64,000 nucleotides of DNA, taken from Membranipora membranacea (taxonomy: Eukaryota; Bryozoa; Gymnolaemata; Cheilostomatida; Membraniporidae). The notes beneath the pieces were generated by a model. That model saw only the letters and a list, made by a program, of their open reading frames with translations, did not search any database and was not told where the DNA came from. The stretch lies in contig OU612066.1 of assembly GCA_914767715.1 (NCBI GenBank), forward strand, positions 6,825,001-6,889,000, in the 5' to 3' direction. Shown here piece after piece: positions 26,301 through 36,471 of the stretch; the first letter of the stretch is position 1; each line of letters starts with the position of its first letter. A program made the position numbers and the translations under genes.

Positions 26301-29300
26301 GAGCACAGCAATCCAGCAGCGGATGTTTTTTCCAGAGACCTGGCTATGGGACCTTTCTGCTAGGTATCCCTCCTTCCCTCATTGATGTTTTCCCAACCAA
26401 AGTCGGAATCCGCATGTAATCGTTCTCACTTCACAATTCCTTGTTTCTCACATTTCATTTCGGGGATGGTTTCCTTCTATATTTGTATATGTGGTGATTG
26501 TGTTGTTTTCAGTAAAATGTCTGTTTCAGCAAAACACTGGAGAAAAAATGTCAAATTTAATCAAAAGTAGATGTGTTACAAGTTTTGGTAGTCAAGATCT
26601 CAGCCCCCAGAAAGGCACTTTGAAGGGGTGTTAGATTTGGCTCAAGCTCCTATAAAATGCTTGCAATCATTATGCAAGTAAAAGTTGTAGGTCAGGAAAG
26701 CTAACTAGTACTTTGATATTTGATATGTTTTTGAAAGGTGTTCATCAACAAGAAAGCTAGAAGGGTTCTGAGTTGTTGAAAGTCTGCAGCACCCGAATAT
26801 GTACGATGTCTGCGCTTTTATGGCGTTTATTGTCCCTTTTTGTGTGTTAGTAGTTTTGGGGTTCAGAACTCTTATTCAGGATGATGCAGTGTGTAATATA
26901 CTCACAGCAATGCTTGTGGTATAAAGATAATGTGTCTAAAGTTTAATGGAGTCTGTCCAATACGAGAACTCAGCTACCAATTTTCTTTGTTCACACATCT
27001 CATCCGGAACACTCAGGCTGCATGGTCGCTGAATCAGACTGCATGGTTGCTGGTCTGTACTAGGAAATGGCTGATTCAAACTTAAGGAAAGAATTTGATA
27101 TCATCATTACAGATATGGTGATGTTTGATGGCCCTGTTATGATGATGGCGGCCGTCCCTCGATTTAGATCAAAAGCCGCATTACCACAACCTCCACCGCC
27201 CAGTGTTGAGGAGCCTGTAGTACAGAAGAAAAGGCTGTATTTCCCTGAGACATGGCTGTGGGATTTAGAGTACAGGTATTGCTTCAGCACGTGCTTGGAC
27301 TAGTTGCTCTACCCAGTTCTCAATCTATAGTTGAAATGCTCTGCTTGGGCTTTAGATTTGCATGATAGCTATGTAACATCATCATTGCCATAATACTACA
27401 GCATGTTTCAACAGAGCAACAGAACTTTTTGCAGGTGATATTTCATGAAAAAGAATTCTTTGGGAAAAAGAAATATTTTACTAGGCCCTGCTTCTGTTGC
27501 TGATATAGATTAAGCTAGTTGAGGTGTTGGGTTACTTTGGTCGATTACGTTCTCCTTCCATGGCTGATATTTGTGTGCTATCAATGAAATATTTACATTT
27601 TTAATTTATGAAATCAGTATGAGAGTAAGGCTGTGGTGGTAGCAACAACATATTGTCACCAACACTGTCTCATCTTTATTTAAAAAAAAACAGATAAACT
27701 TCTACACTCTAATTTCCATCACTACATGGCTGTTTTAAACCGTTTCTCTTCTCATTTCTTTTTTCCCGACTCCGTTCACACACTCTACCTATTCCTATAC
27801 CTACCTCATGTCTTTGTCTGCATGATTTGATACTAGCTGTATTTATGTCTGTTTTTTAATTAATTTAACAAAAGCATGTTTTTTTGACAAACCAAATTTT
27901 TTGTGGAAATTTTTGTTGCAAAAGTCTCTGTTTATGGTAATTGAATGCCAATGTCAAGTTCAAGCTCAATATTTGTCTTTTCAAAATTACAATCACTATG
28001 GTTCCATGGGTCGATTTTGTGGTTCACTCCAATTTCGAATGGTTAGAATCCAGTGGATTCTAACCGTTCCCATGATGGGAAAAACATTAAAAGAATCTGC
28101 CGCGGCCGAGATTTGAACCCCGGCCTCCCGCGTTAAATCCCTTTGAAGGCATTGTGTGCAACGCCGCTAACCATTCAGCCACTACCATTCAGCCACTACA
28201 CCAATTAGGAAATGCGTCGAATAAACACAGTTTGGATATTCGCGTCCAAAAAGTCATTCGTCACAATCGGAATTTGACTTTAATGCCATTTCCATGGGGC
28301 GATTACTACCGAAATCCTTACATAATCGATCCATGGAACCATAGTGATTGTCCTCCCCTCTCTACCAAAGAGAACACCACTACATCACGTGACGTACCAC
28401 TACATCACGTGACGTCATGTGACGTAGGCCTAAAAATGTGCAAATGGAATATATCATGATATGACTCTTACAAATTTGTCCTCATATAAGACCATTGTTT
28501 TTGACGCAGTGAGAGCGGTGTGTTATCACTCGATAAGACCGTACCTGATACCATCACATCATGGGTAGCTACAGCGATAAGCATGCATCCTACATCTGGT
28601 ATATCTGTAACACCACGCTCCACTGAGGTATGTATTACTAACATTGTATAAGATACACAAGAAAGTACTAACACGATAGAAATATGTAAAAGAAATTGTT
28701 CATCGATTTCTGGTGAAATTTTGAAACTGATTAACAAAAAAGACTATTTATTCCGTCAGACCCTAAACAACCCTCTAAATGAAAAGCTGAGATCAAAATT
28801 TAAAAACTTTAGGAATCTTGTGACTAAAGAGGCTCGAAGAGCAAAAGCCAATTATTATGAAAATCATTCAGGTCAACTACAGATATTAAAGTATTTTGGA
28901 AAATTTTAAATGCTGAAAGGGGAAAAAAGCCAAAGGGCTTCTCAAATCCAAAAGAAATTTCAGATGAGACTGATGGCGTAGTTCACACAGACAGTTTAAA
29001 AATAGCAAATAGCTTTAATCGCTATTTTACAGAAATTGGTCAGACTCTTGCCAGCGCTTTTAATGATTCACCTTTGATACCGGAAGCCCCATTGTCAAAA
29101 TCTACCCACGTCAATTTCATTTTTGAACCAGTTGATATAAGTATAACCATGTCAAACTTGATGGCAGTAAACCAACAAAAAGCTATTGAATGAATTGAAT
29201 TTTATTTTGGTAATTGTGTTAGAAACACATTTACAATTTTACTATTGGACTTGATCTCATCCCAGCTAAACTAATTAAATTAGCAGCCCCATTGATAGCT

Positions 29301-32300
29301 GAACCCTTGACCCAAATTATTTATAGGACACTCCAGTCTAGTGTGTTCCCTGATGCTCTCAAAACAGCAAAAGCTCTCCCTCTATTTAAAAAAGGTTGCA
29401 CTAAATCTCTTAAAAATTACCGCCCAATATCAATTTTATCTACTTTCAGCAAGATTTTTTGGCGTGTAGTTAATTCACAAATTACGGCCTTTTTAGAAAA
29501 CAATGATATTTTAAAAGCACCACAATATGGCTTTAGGAAACATGAAAATACTAATCAGGCAATTACATTGCTCACAGACAAAGCGTTAACAGCCATGAGC
29601 AATGGAACATCTGTGCTAGGTGTTTTTCTTGATTTTAGCAAAGCTTTCGATACCATTGACCATCATGTCCTACTTTCAAAATTAACCCATTTAAATTTTA
29701 ATCAAAGTGCAACTGAGCTAATCAGATCATACCTTGCTAATCGCCAACACATTACTGTGATAAATAATAACATATTTTCTGAGCCACGTTTTATAAACAC
29801 TGGAGTTCCACAAGGATCTATTCTAGGTCCAACATTGTTTTTAATTTATATTAATGATCTAGCCAATGCAACTAAAACTCTTGACCCAATTCTCTATGCT
29901 GATGACACAAATTTGTTTTTTGAAGCTTAAGATTCAAATCAGCACCAAATTGAAATTAACGCAGCTCTTATATCAGTTGCAGAATGGTGCAATAAAAATA
30001 AACTAACTTTGAATTTAGAGAAAGCCAACTACATAGTTTTTAAAAATCACCAAAACAAACGAACCTTGATGGCAAACTCAATCAAAATTTTTAACAAGCC
30101 CATGGAACAAGTTAAAAGCGTGAGGTTCCCTGGGGTCTATTTCGATGAGCATTTAACTTGGAAAACTCATATAGAACATCAGATGAAATCTCTTAGACCT
30201 GCGGCCTCTCTGATGTACGAAATTTCCCAATATCTGCCAAAATACGTTTTATTAATATTCTATAATTCCTTTATACTGTCCAAATTGAGCTATTGTATTG
30301 AGATATGGGGCGATGCAGCAGCGACCCATACCAATATAATATTGTTATTTCAACAACAAAATTGTTAGAATCATTTATAAGTCAGAAAGATTTGCTCCAT
30401 CCACTCCACTTTTTAATAAATCAAATATTTTCAGTATAAATGAACTTTATGAATTTAAAACATCAATCTGTGCCCATAAAACTTTTCACTTCTCTAATTT
30501 ACACCATCATTCCAATCATGTCTACAACACACGCTCATCCAACATAAAACTTCACCTCCCCAACTCCACAACCAGTTCTGGGCAACGAAGGGTCTCATAT
30601 CAAATGACAGCACTGTGGAACATGCTGTGTGACAACCTGAAAACAATGAAGAGTCAGGCCGCCTTTAAAACAGCTCTCAAGTGCCACCTCTTGGCTTTAA
30701 GGTTTGAACTTTCTTCATCGTAATTTAATTGATTTCCATTGCCGCGTCTCCTATGGCAATTTGGCATTACACCTCGACTAGCTGCGACATTGTCAAAGCT
30801 ATTGCGCATGTAGGCCTCATCACCGCTTAATATTTTTAGTTTACTATATCTTAACTTGTTTGATGAAAAAGAAACCAAACCATAAATTATTGAACCATGA
30901 TCATAATAATTTTTTCGTTTTTGAGTAGTCTTAGTGTGAAATATTAAAAGCATGTCTGGCATGGATTGATGATATTGGGCGGGTGGTCTACCAATTGGTT
31001 CTCTTTCACTAACTCCAATCTTCTTTTCAATTCAATCATTCATCTGATGCAGTTCCTTTACTATAACTGCTTATAAAAACGATGTTGAGACATACAACCA
31101 CTGATATTTATGTTACAATTATATTTATTATTAATTCATAATATATCTCAGAACATTCAACATGATATTAGCATTAGCATTAGATAACAGAAGACTTTAT
31201 TTTTGACTCCCCATAATCTAAAAAGTAAACTAATCCTTTTTTAAATGCATTTTCATAATGATTCATCATCCATACTGTAGTTGACTGTGAAGTTGGATTT
31301 CTTCATCACTCCTATCCTGCCATACTCAGCTGTGAAGGGAGAAGAACTGTACGTTAAAATCATCGCTAATAACTACGGAGATCTCGCCTCCGAGTCCTGC
31401 ACAGTCACTGTACAAGGGTATGTGTATACTTGTATAAACAGTTTTTTCAAAATGTTGGTTATCGGCTTTGAACTGTTATAAGCTGGCTTAGTATGTGGAG
31501 GGATGTTTCGTCATAAACTGAGACAGTTGATATTGAGCTATATGAATCTAGTTCTATGGATGAGGAATAGGTGGAATGTGTGTTTGGATGTTTGCGGAAA
31601 CTGAAAAATTGACCAGTAAAACTGTTGTAATTTTTTAAGATATGTTCTGCATAGTGCTTCCCATTGATATCGGTAAGAGAGTTCAAGCTTGGAGTTTTTG
31701 TTTTTACTGCAGGGCCAGCTCTGTATATATTTAGATCATAAAATCTGGTGGATAATTTTCCAAACATACTTTTTATGTGTTTGCTTCATTGCAACAAGAG
31801 GAAGTCCCTTCTCTCCTATATCATTCCTGTATAAACTACAACCGTAAAATTTCTTATTTTTAGCTCTGATGATTATGAGGTTAAGCTAAGCGAGAATGAT
31901 CTGTATATGCCCGGAGAGGATATATCTAGCAGAGTAGCAGTAGATAAAAGTGTGGGTACCACAGTGGGGGTGTGGTTACGCCCCTCAGTGATAGACACAA
32001 TCAAACTGTCAGCCTCCGCTAGCTGTGAGTCTGGGGCCGCTGACGCGTTTGAGAGAGAACTTCTTGTCAAGGTTAGTCGACTGTGGGGAATTTGTATACA
32101 AGTATTAAATTGCCTTCCTTTGAACCTCTGTAAGAAGGCTGTCAAGTATTATCACAAAACACATACTGAATCAAAATTCATTATAATTTTATTTTAAATT
32201 AAAAATATTTTATCTAAATTCTAAATCTTTGTCCATTAATTTGAATCAAACCTTCTCCACATATAAATTCATACAAATTTTAAGATTTAACTAGGATTAT

Positions 32301-35300
32301 GTTTGATATTTCTATCATGTTTACACAAATTGAAGTATTGATTTATTTTGTTACAGCCTGCTGGAATCCCTGTAGAAGTTTGTTCCAGTGAGTTCATACA
32401 GATAGAACAAGGAGGAGAAGATGTCACTCACACATTCAGCACTGCCATCAACACTGAATATGTCGCTGACTCGAAACGTGTACAAGTTATCGTAACTGGT
32501 AGGTAGTTCATTTTCTGCATATTAATATTAATTTGCTCGATGTCTACAATTTGTTCATGACAAAGTTTTTAATATCCTGTGCCATGATTTAGCTTATGTT
32601 ACATGAAAATGAGGTCTATAAAGCATGGTGTATATTAGAGAGATTGGAAAACAGCTATTCCATGGCATGTGTATCAACTAATGGGAAAACAGACTTATAA
32701 AACAATTGCATCATTTTATTTCCAGGTGATGTGATGGGACCATCCATTGAGGGTCTAGAGAGACTCATCCAAATGCCATTTGGCTGCGGAGAGCAAAACA
32801 TGATCACTTTCACACCTAACATTTTCGTTCGACGTTACCTCGCCAGCCTCGGAGATGCTGACGCTGACATCATCAAGAAGACAAATAACTTTATGGAGAC
32901 TGGATACCAGAAAGAGCTTACATACAAACACCCAGACGGGTCGTACAGTGCGTTTGGTACCAGCGATCCATCTGGCAGTACCTGGCTCACGGCGTTTGTG
33001 ATGAAGTGTTTCAGACAGGCCAAGGACTTTATAGATATAGATCAGGGTGTGCTCGATGCAGCTGTCAATTGGTTAAATAATCAGAAGAACCGTGAGGGAA
33101 TGTTTAACGAGCCTGGACGAGTCATTCACTCTGAAATGCAGGTGAGTAACATGTTTTTTCTGCTCCTGATATTCATTATAGTATTCGGGGCTTCCTGGAA
33201 CATTTGAAGAAAATAAGCTTTATTTCAACGCTCTGCTGACAATACATGAAAATAAAAAATAAAAAACCTCTTTCCACATCGAACCTATTAGAACCTTAAT
33301 CATATGAGCAAACCATGTGCTGCACATTATCATATGGTGATAAAATAAGTCTGTATGTTTTCTTATTTAATAGGGTGGTACATCTAGTGGTGTAACACTG
33401 ACAGCCTTTGTGGTGATCGCCATGTTAGAGGATGTCACTGGCTCAGACCTATTTACACGTATCAGTGCATTATCTGATACCGTCGCATATTTGGAAGGCA
33501 AATTCTCAGAGATGGAGAGTAAACCATATCCACTCTCAGTATTAACCTACGCACTAACACTGGCTCAGAGCAGCGAGGCTGGTAAATTCCTGGCAGCAAT
33601 GGAAGCTCTCCAACGAACCGATGGTAAATAAATCAAAATCAAATTCAGATATTGATAACATGACAACATCTGAATGCAGCAATGAAATATGTCACTCCTA
33701 CAATTACCTAGGAAACTAAACAATGTTATTGTTCCGCTTGGCTCTCATCCAACAGCCAAAACGAGCCAAAACGAGCCAAAACTAAAACCAAAACGTTGTG
33801 CAGTGATACAACAGCAGCTAACCATGTCGAAGCATGTTTATAATAGATTTGTATTAATTTGCATTATTTTTCAGGAGGACAGACCTGGTGGACTACTAGT
33901 GATAATACCGATACCGACACCAACGCAAAAGTAGCATTGGACATCATGATACCTGAACCAACAAGCTCTCCCAGCTCAGTGGAGATGAGCTCTTACGCTC
34001 TGTTGACTTATGTACATTCAAGTGATGTCAGTAAAGCCAAACCCATCGCCATGTGGCTCACTAAACAAAGAGGAGCCTCTGGTGGATTCCATGGAACACA
34101 GGTGTGTGATTAGTCTGAACCCCCCCCCAGACTCTTGAACCCCCCCCCCCCCTTGGCCGGATGTGTGATAGGGCCTGATCTCAGCTTCTGCAGTTGGCTC
34201 TAGATTGAGAATATTCTCTACGCAGAACAGAATTTACTGTCGCCTATATTTAAATATAATACTATTTACCTATGCTGTTGCTTGTCTTGTAAGAATTTAG
34301 CATTATTTTTTCAAAATTTTATTTCCAAAAAAAGGATGGTTATTTGCTGTTAAAGAACACTACTATTAAAAATGACTATTTTATATTGTTGTACAGGATA
34401 CTGTATTGGGACTGCAAGCCCTGGCAGCTTATGCTGAGACGGTGGTATCTGACAATACTAATCTGGATGTTGAGTTTAGTACTAATTCTAGTGATACCTT
34501 CAGTCATACAATCACCGCAGACAATGCCATAATCACCAAGAAAAACAGTGTAAGTTGCTCTCATCTCGACAAACACAGTCTGAAATACACCAAATAATAT
34601 GGGCGTCAACGTTCTTCCTAACAATGATCATATAGCTATAAACAACAGCTCACATTTCCCTTGCGCAACTCAACTATGTTATCCACCTTCCCCTTCCATT
34701 ATAAAGTCTATTTTTATCTCCTGCAATTTTTGTCCTTTCAGTTCAAACCAGCAGAGGGAATCAATGAAGTGACAGTCACATTATCTGGACTTGGGTCTGC
34801 TATCGTCAGTGTAAGTATTTTGGTTCATTTAAAGCTCATCGCAACCTTCTTGCTTGTTTTAGTAGTTGCCTTTCCAACAGAACTGTGAAGACAACTCCTT
34901 TATTGATAATGCTTATTACCAGAGAGGAGTACACCTCATACTTGATACATCATACCTCATACTCATTACTTTATATAGGATCTTCTAATTTAGCGAGTTA
35001 AAATTGGTGCTAGCTATCATAACATCGACCCCAAACTAGCTAAAGTCTAGCTAATATTTACGCCTCTAGGGCAGACATATGGTACTTCTATTATTTTGTT
35101 CAGGAAGAATGATATTCAGATATGCTAATGAGAATATTTCTTTGTATTATAGACATGTACTGGTTACAATGTGAAATCTTCAGCCTCACCGAAGCCAACT
35201 ACCAGAGTGACAACAGATGTAACGAAGCCATCTAGCGACTCGTCCACCTCCAAACTCTCAGCCTGTGTTGTGTTTATGGGAGAGGAAGGTACGTAAGCTA

Positions 35301-36471
35301 ATGAATTAATTGGTGTGCTTGTCAACGAAAATGAAAATTGTTACTTTTGATTCACAATATGATTCACTAGCTTCATTCAGTATCAAGAATATTGAATTTG
35401 TTACCATTTGACTTGTTGACTTCCTTATAGTGTACTCAGCTCAATAAGTCTGAATAAAGTGAAATGAGAATATAATTAAAAACTGGCCAAAGTAACCTAC
35501 ATACATTGTCTGAATTAACAAGATTTCTGATTTATAGACTCTGAGTCAAATGGAGTAAACTGTACATTTGATTTGATATAATTATTTTGATACATTTTGA
35601 TACATTTTGATTCATTTTGATTCATTTTCAGACTCTGGTATGGGTTTATTGGAGGTGAATATGGCCACCGGGTTCTCTGCCTCTGTTGATGATGTGACGA
35701 GAGTATCAGGAGATTTGGCTCTTATAGAGCAGACATCTGATGGACTAGCTGTGTACTGGAACGAGGTTAGTGATAGCGAAACTAATAAATAACATGCTTA
35801 ATTAGTAGTAAAAGGTACCTGGCAATGTTTGTTTATCTTTCACTGATGTGAACATACAAAATTGCCAACTACGATTTATAACACCTTATTTCAGCAATCC
35901 TATTGTCGTGAAATGAGTTAAATTTCTGTCAATCATTTGGTGATTGCTTGCTTACATACTGGTCAATTGGTTTATTTTAATATTTTTTATATAGTTATAT
36001 TATGTAGTTATAAACTGTTAACTAACAGTAATTTTGTTTTGTAGATCACAAGCAGCGATTCTTGTGTTGAGATTTACCTAACTCAGGAGAATGAAGTGAA
36101 AGAGGTTCAAGATACTTACGTTGTCGGTTCTCAATATTATAGCTCGGGTCAGTAAAATCTCTGTCACAAAGTTAATATAACTATGAAAGCTCATGACCTT
36201 CAATTCGATGTTAGAATGATTGAGTGTCGAATGGCGAGTTCCATGAAATGAGTCTGATATTGGAATTTTAACTTGACGATGTATCCAGGGCTTCATTTTC
36301 AGTTCAAAATCAACTTCTTCTATATTTTCAGAGTCAGCAAGCAGATCCTTCTATAACCCCTCAGTCGCTCGTCTTGTGTCTGATTGTACAGCTGATTGTG
36401 GAGGTGCAGCTCATGTGCAGCTTGCGTCTCTAAGTGTACTTTTGTCGTCAATGCTCTATCATTTCATGTGA
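11380..36471 (+). CDS. Thioester-containing alpha-2-macroglobulin/CD109-like protein
   Basis: This is a secreted or GPI-anchored thioester protein that traps proteases or tags surfaces. Constant exons: 11380-11450, 11762-11925, 12731-12756, 13519-13660, 14239-14309, 14915-15040, 16657-16696, 16983-17067, 17429-17513, 17837-18058, 18700-18903, 19199-19315, 19606-19848, 20074-20241, 20758-20883, 21886-21937, then one cassette (A-G), then 28510-28627, 31281-31417, 31864-32071, 32357-32498, 32726-33141, 33374-33623, 33875-34101, 34397-34549, 34742-34810, 35153-35288, 35632-35765, 36045-36147, 36332-36471. With cassette B the frame is intact for 1452 aa, the usual family length. Landmarks: signal peptide (residues 1-24), TDKPIYKPSQT in the MG domains, GLLSVDKSVLLL (MG6), a bait cassette at about 648-708, PDTITSWVA, thioester GCGEQN (930-935), catalytic His (VIHSEM, His1045), receptor-binding domain and a hydrophobic C-terminus. 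CD109 or an arthropod-type TEP are the nearest relatives; I infer CD109-like from the tail. Confidence 0.95.
20988..21364 (+). mobile_element. piggyBac-like MITE, copy 1 (377 bp), in a thioester gene intron
   Basis: The terminal inverted repeats are AGGGCAACCAAGGTTTC at the left and its near reverse complement (GAAACCTTGGTTGCACT) at the right. TTAA lies directly outside both ends (20984-20987 and 21365-21368), the piggyBac target signature. No transposase is encoded. It lies in the intron between the exons at 20758 and 21886. Confidence 0.9.
22621..22774 (+). CDS. Alternative bait exon A of the thioester protein (divergent)
   Basis: This 154-nt exon lies behind tgcatttcag. It enters in phase 1 and leaves in phase 2, like the other six cassettes. 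It encodes a variable part starting EQPPFYVDFVMRDSIAKP and ending with VKQRRLFPDTLLWLINH. The post-bait motif is degraded relative to the others (PDTLLW instead of PETWLW), and the donor GTCTAA is poor. It could be a divergent functional version or one that is decaying. Confidence 0.8.
23181..23364 (+). CDS. Alternative bait exon B of the thioester protein
   Basis: This is the longest cassette (184 nt; acceptor ccacgcacag, donor GTATGA). The variable part is rich in Tyr, Met and acidic residues (DYGYNIYYDGFVP, then EDDEDM), followed by VKKRQLFPETWLWDISA. It is the only cassette whose donor has G at +5. Using it gives the 1452-aa protein. Confidence 0.9.
23994..24141 (+). CDS. Alternative bait exon C of the thioester protein
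   Basis: This 148-nt exon (acceptor ctttgcag, donor GTACAT) begins VFYRNMRLPGGVSEVASH, is rich in Gly, Pro and Val, and ends SKRQYFPETWLWDFTL. Entry phase 1 and exit phase 2 match the other cassettes. Confidence 0.9.
24899..25049 (+). CDS. Alternative bait exon D of the thioester protein
   Basis: This 151-nt exon (acceptor attttacag, donor GTAGTA) begins DYNIFAEMADVRFN, continues GAAVMPDEDFGSTYSP and ends AKRQFFPETWLWDLMP. It is a recent duplicate of exon E. An alternative acceptor ten bases upstream (ttatttcag) would put the exon out of phase. Confidence 0.9.
25112..25231 (+). repeat. Six-copy 20-bp tandem repeat after bait exon D
   Basis: The unit CATCTCAGTATCTCCTCCCA repeats six times with one or two changes per copy, starting 63 bp downstream of the exon D donor. 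The matching place after exon E has only a single copy (CTCAGTATCACCTCCTACAT). The array therefore expanded after the D/E duplication, or shrank in E. Confidence 0.9.
25673..25835 (+). CDS. Alternative bait exon E of the thioester protein
   Basis: This 163-nt exon (acceptor ttttttacag, donor GTAGTA) begins DYGIFFPEMADIANVRFK and ends TKRQFFPETWLWDLMP. It is nearly the same as exon D but 12 nt longer, with a few substitutions in the variable part (GSTNSP against GSTYSP). The flanking introns are also duplicated. Confidence 0.9.
26192..26363 (+). CDS. Alternative bait exon F of the thioester protein
   Basis: This 172-nt exon (acceptor ttttgttttag, donor GTATCC) begins DLFPVFVPGVALPMPMP, continues with Ala/Ile/Ser-rich sequence and ends IQQRMFFPETWLWDLSA. 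The dibasic pair seen before FPETW in most cassettes is replaced by QQR. Confidence 0.9.
27113..27275 (+). CDS. Alternative bait exon G of the thioester protein
   Basis: This 163-nt exon uses the acceptor catcattacag at 27112, the only nearby AG that gives entry phase 1, and the donor GTATTG. The frame is also open further upstream, from 27064 after an in-frame TAG. It begins DMVMFDGPVMMMAAVP, runs into a proline block (PQPPPPSVEEP) and ends QKKRLYFPETWLWDLEY. Confidence 0.88.
27989..28351. mobile_element. TIR element carrying a tRNA-like sequence
   Basis: The ends are inverted repeats of about 32 bp with two mismatches (ACAATCACTATGGTTCCATG at the left). An internal palindrome lies at 28039-28064 (TGGTTAGAATCC and its complement). 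On the minus strand, about 28190-28095 looks like a tRNA: D-arm-like TGGCTGAATGGTTAGCGG, then a complete T arm (CCGGG-TTCAAAT-CTCGG). The acceptor stem does not pair, so it is a tRNA relic captured or amplified inside the element. It sits in the intron between cassette G and the next constant exon. Confidence 0.7.
28700..30723 (+). mobile_element. Decayed LINE (non-LTR retrotransposon), reverse transcriptase part
   Basis: The sequence lies in the thioester gene intron between the exons at 28510 and 31281. The reading frame shows reverse transcriptase blocks in order: a KAIGLDLIPAK-like block, LKNYRPISILSTFSKI, VLGVFLDFSKAFDTIDH, GVPQGSILGPTLFLIYINDL and the catalytic YADDTNLF box, followed by the typical C-terminal region (RRVSYQMTALWNML). 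It is broken by a 59-bp insertion with a stop (29188-29246), a TAA at 29928 and a frameshift near 30366. The endonuclease domain is missing, so it is 5' truncated. It looks like a jockey/CR1/L2-type element; the exact clade is not decided. Confidence 0.9.
32726..33141 (+). CDS. Thioester-domain exon of the thioester protein
   Basis: This is the longest constant exon (416 nt). It encodes MPFGCGEQN, with the thioester Cys-Gln pair at 32782-32799, and ends with EPGRVIHSEMQ, whose His (33127-33129) aligns with the catalytic histidine of C3. The spacing of 114 residues between the thioester Cys and this His is close to that in C3. Having the His predicts fast transfer to hydroxyl groups, as in C3/C4B and CD109, unlike human alpha-2-macroglobulin, which has Asn there. 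Confidence 0.93.
35586..35631 (+). repeat. 10-bp tandem repeat forming a splice acceptor tract
   Basis: About four and a half copies of TTTTGATACA/TTTTGATTCA end directly in the TTTTCAG acceptor of the thioester gene exon at 35632. Confidence 0.75.
36332..36471 (+). CDS. Last exon of the thioester protein, with probable GPI-anchor signal
   Basis: After the receptor-binding domain the protein ends with small residues (DCGGAA), then a hydrophobic run, LASLSVLLSSMLYHFM, and stop TGA at 36469. A small-residue site, a short spacer and a terminal hydrophobic tail without following basic residues form a GPI-attachment signal. This fits CD109 rather than soluble macroglobulins. Confidence 0.7.

Noticed and set aside
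28095-28195. Functional tRNA gene on the minus strand
   Set aside because: The T arm is perfect, but the acceptor stem does not pair and the anticodon region is irregular. It is treated as a tRNA-derived part of the TIR element.
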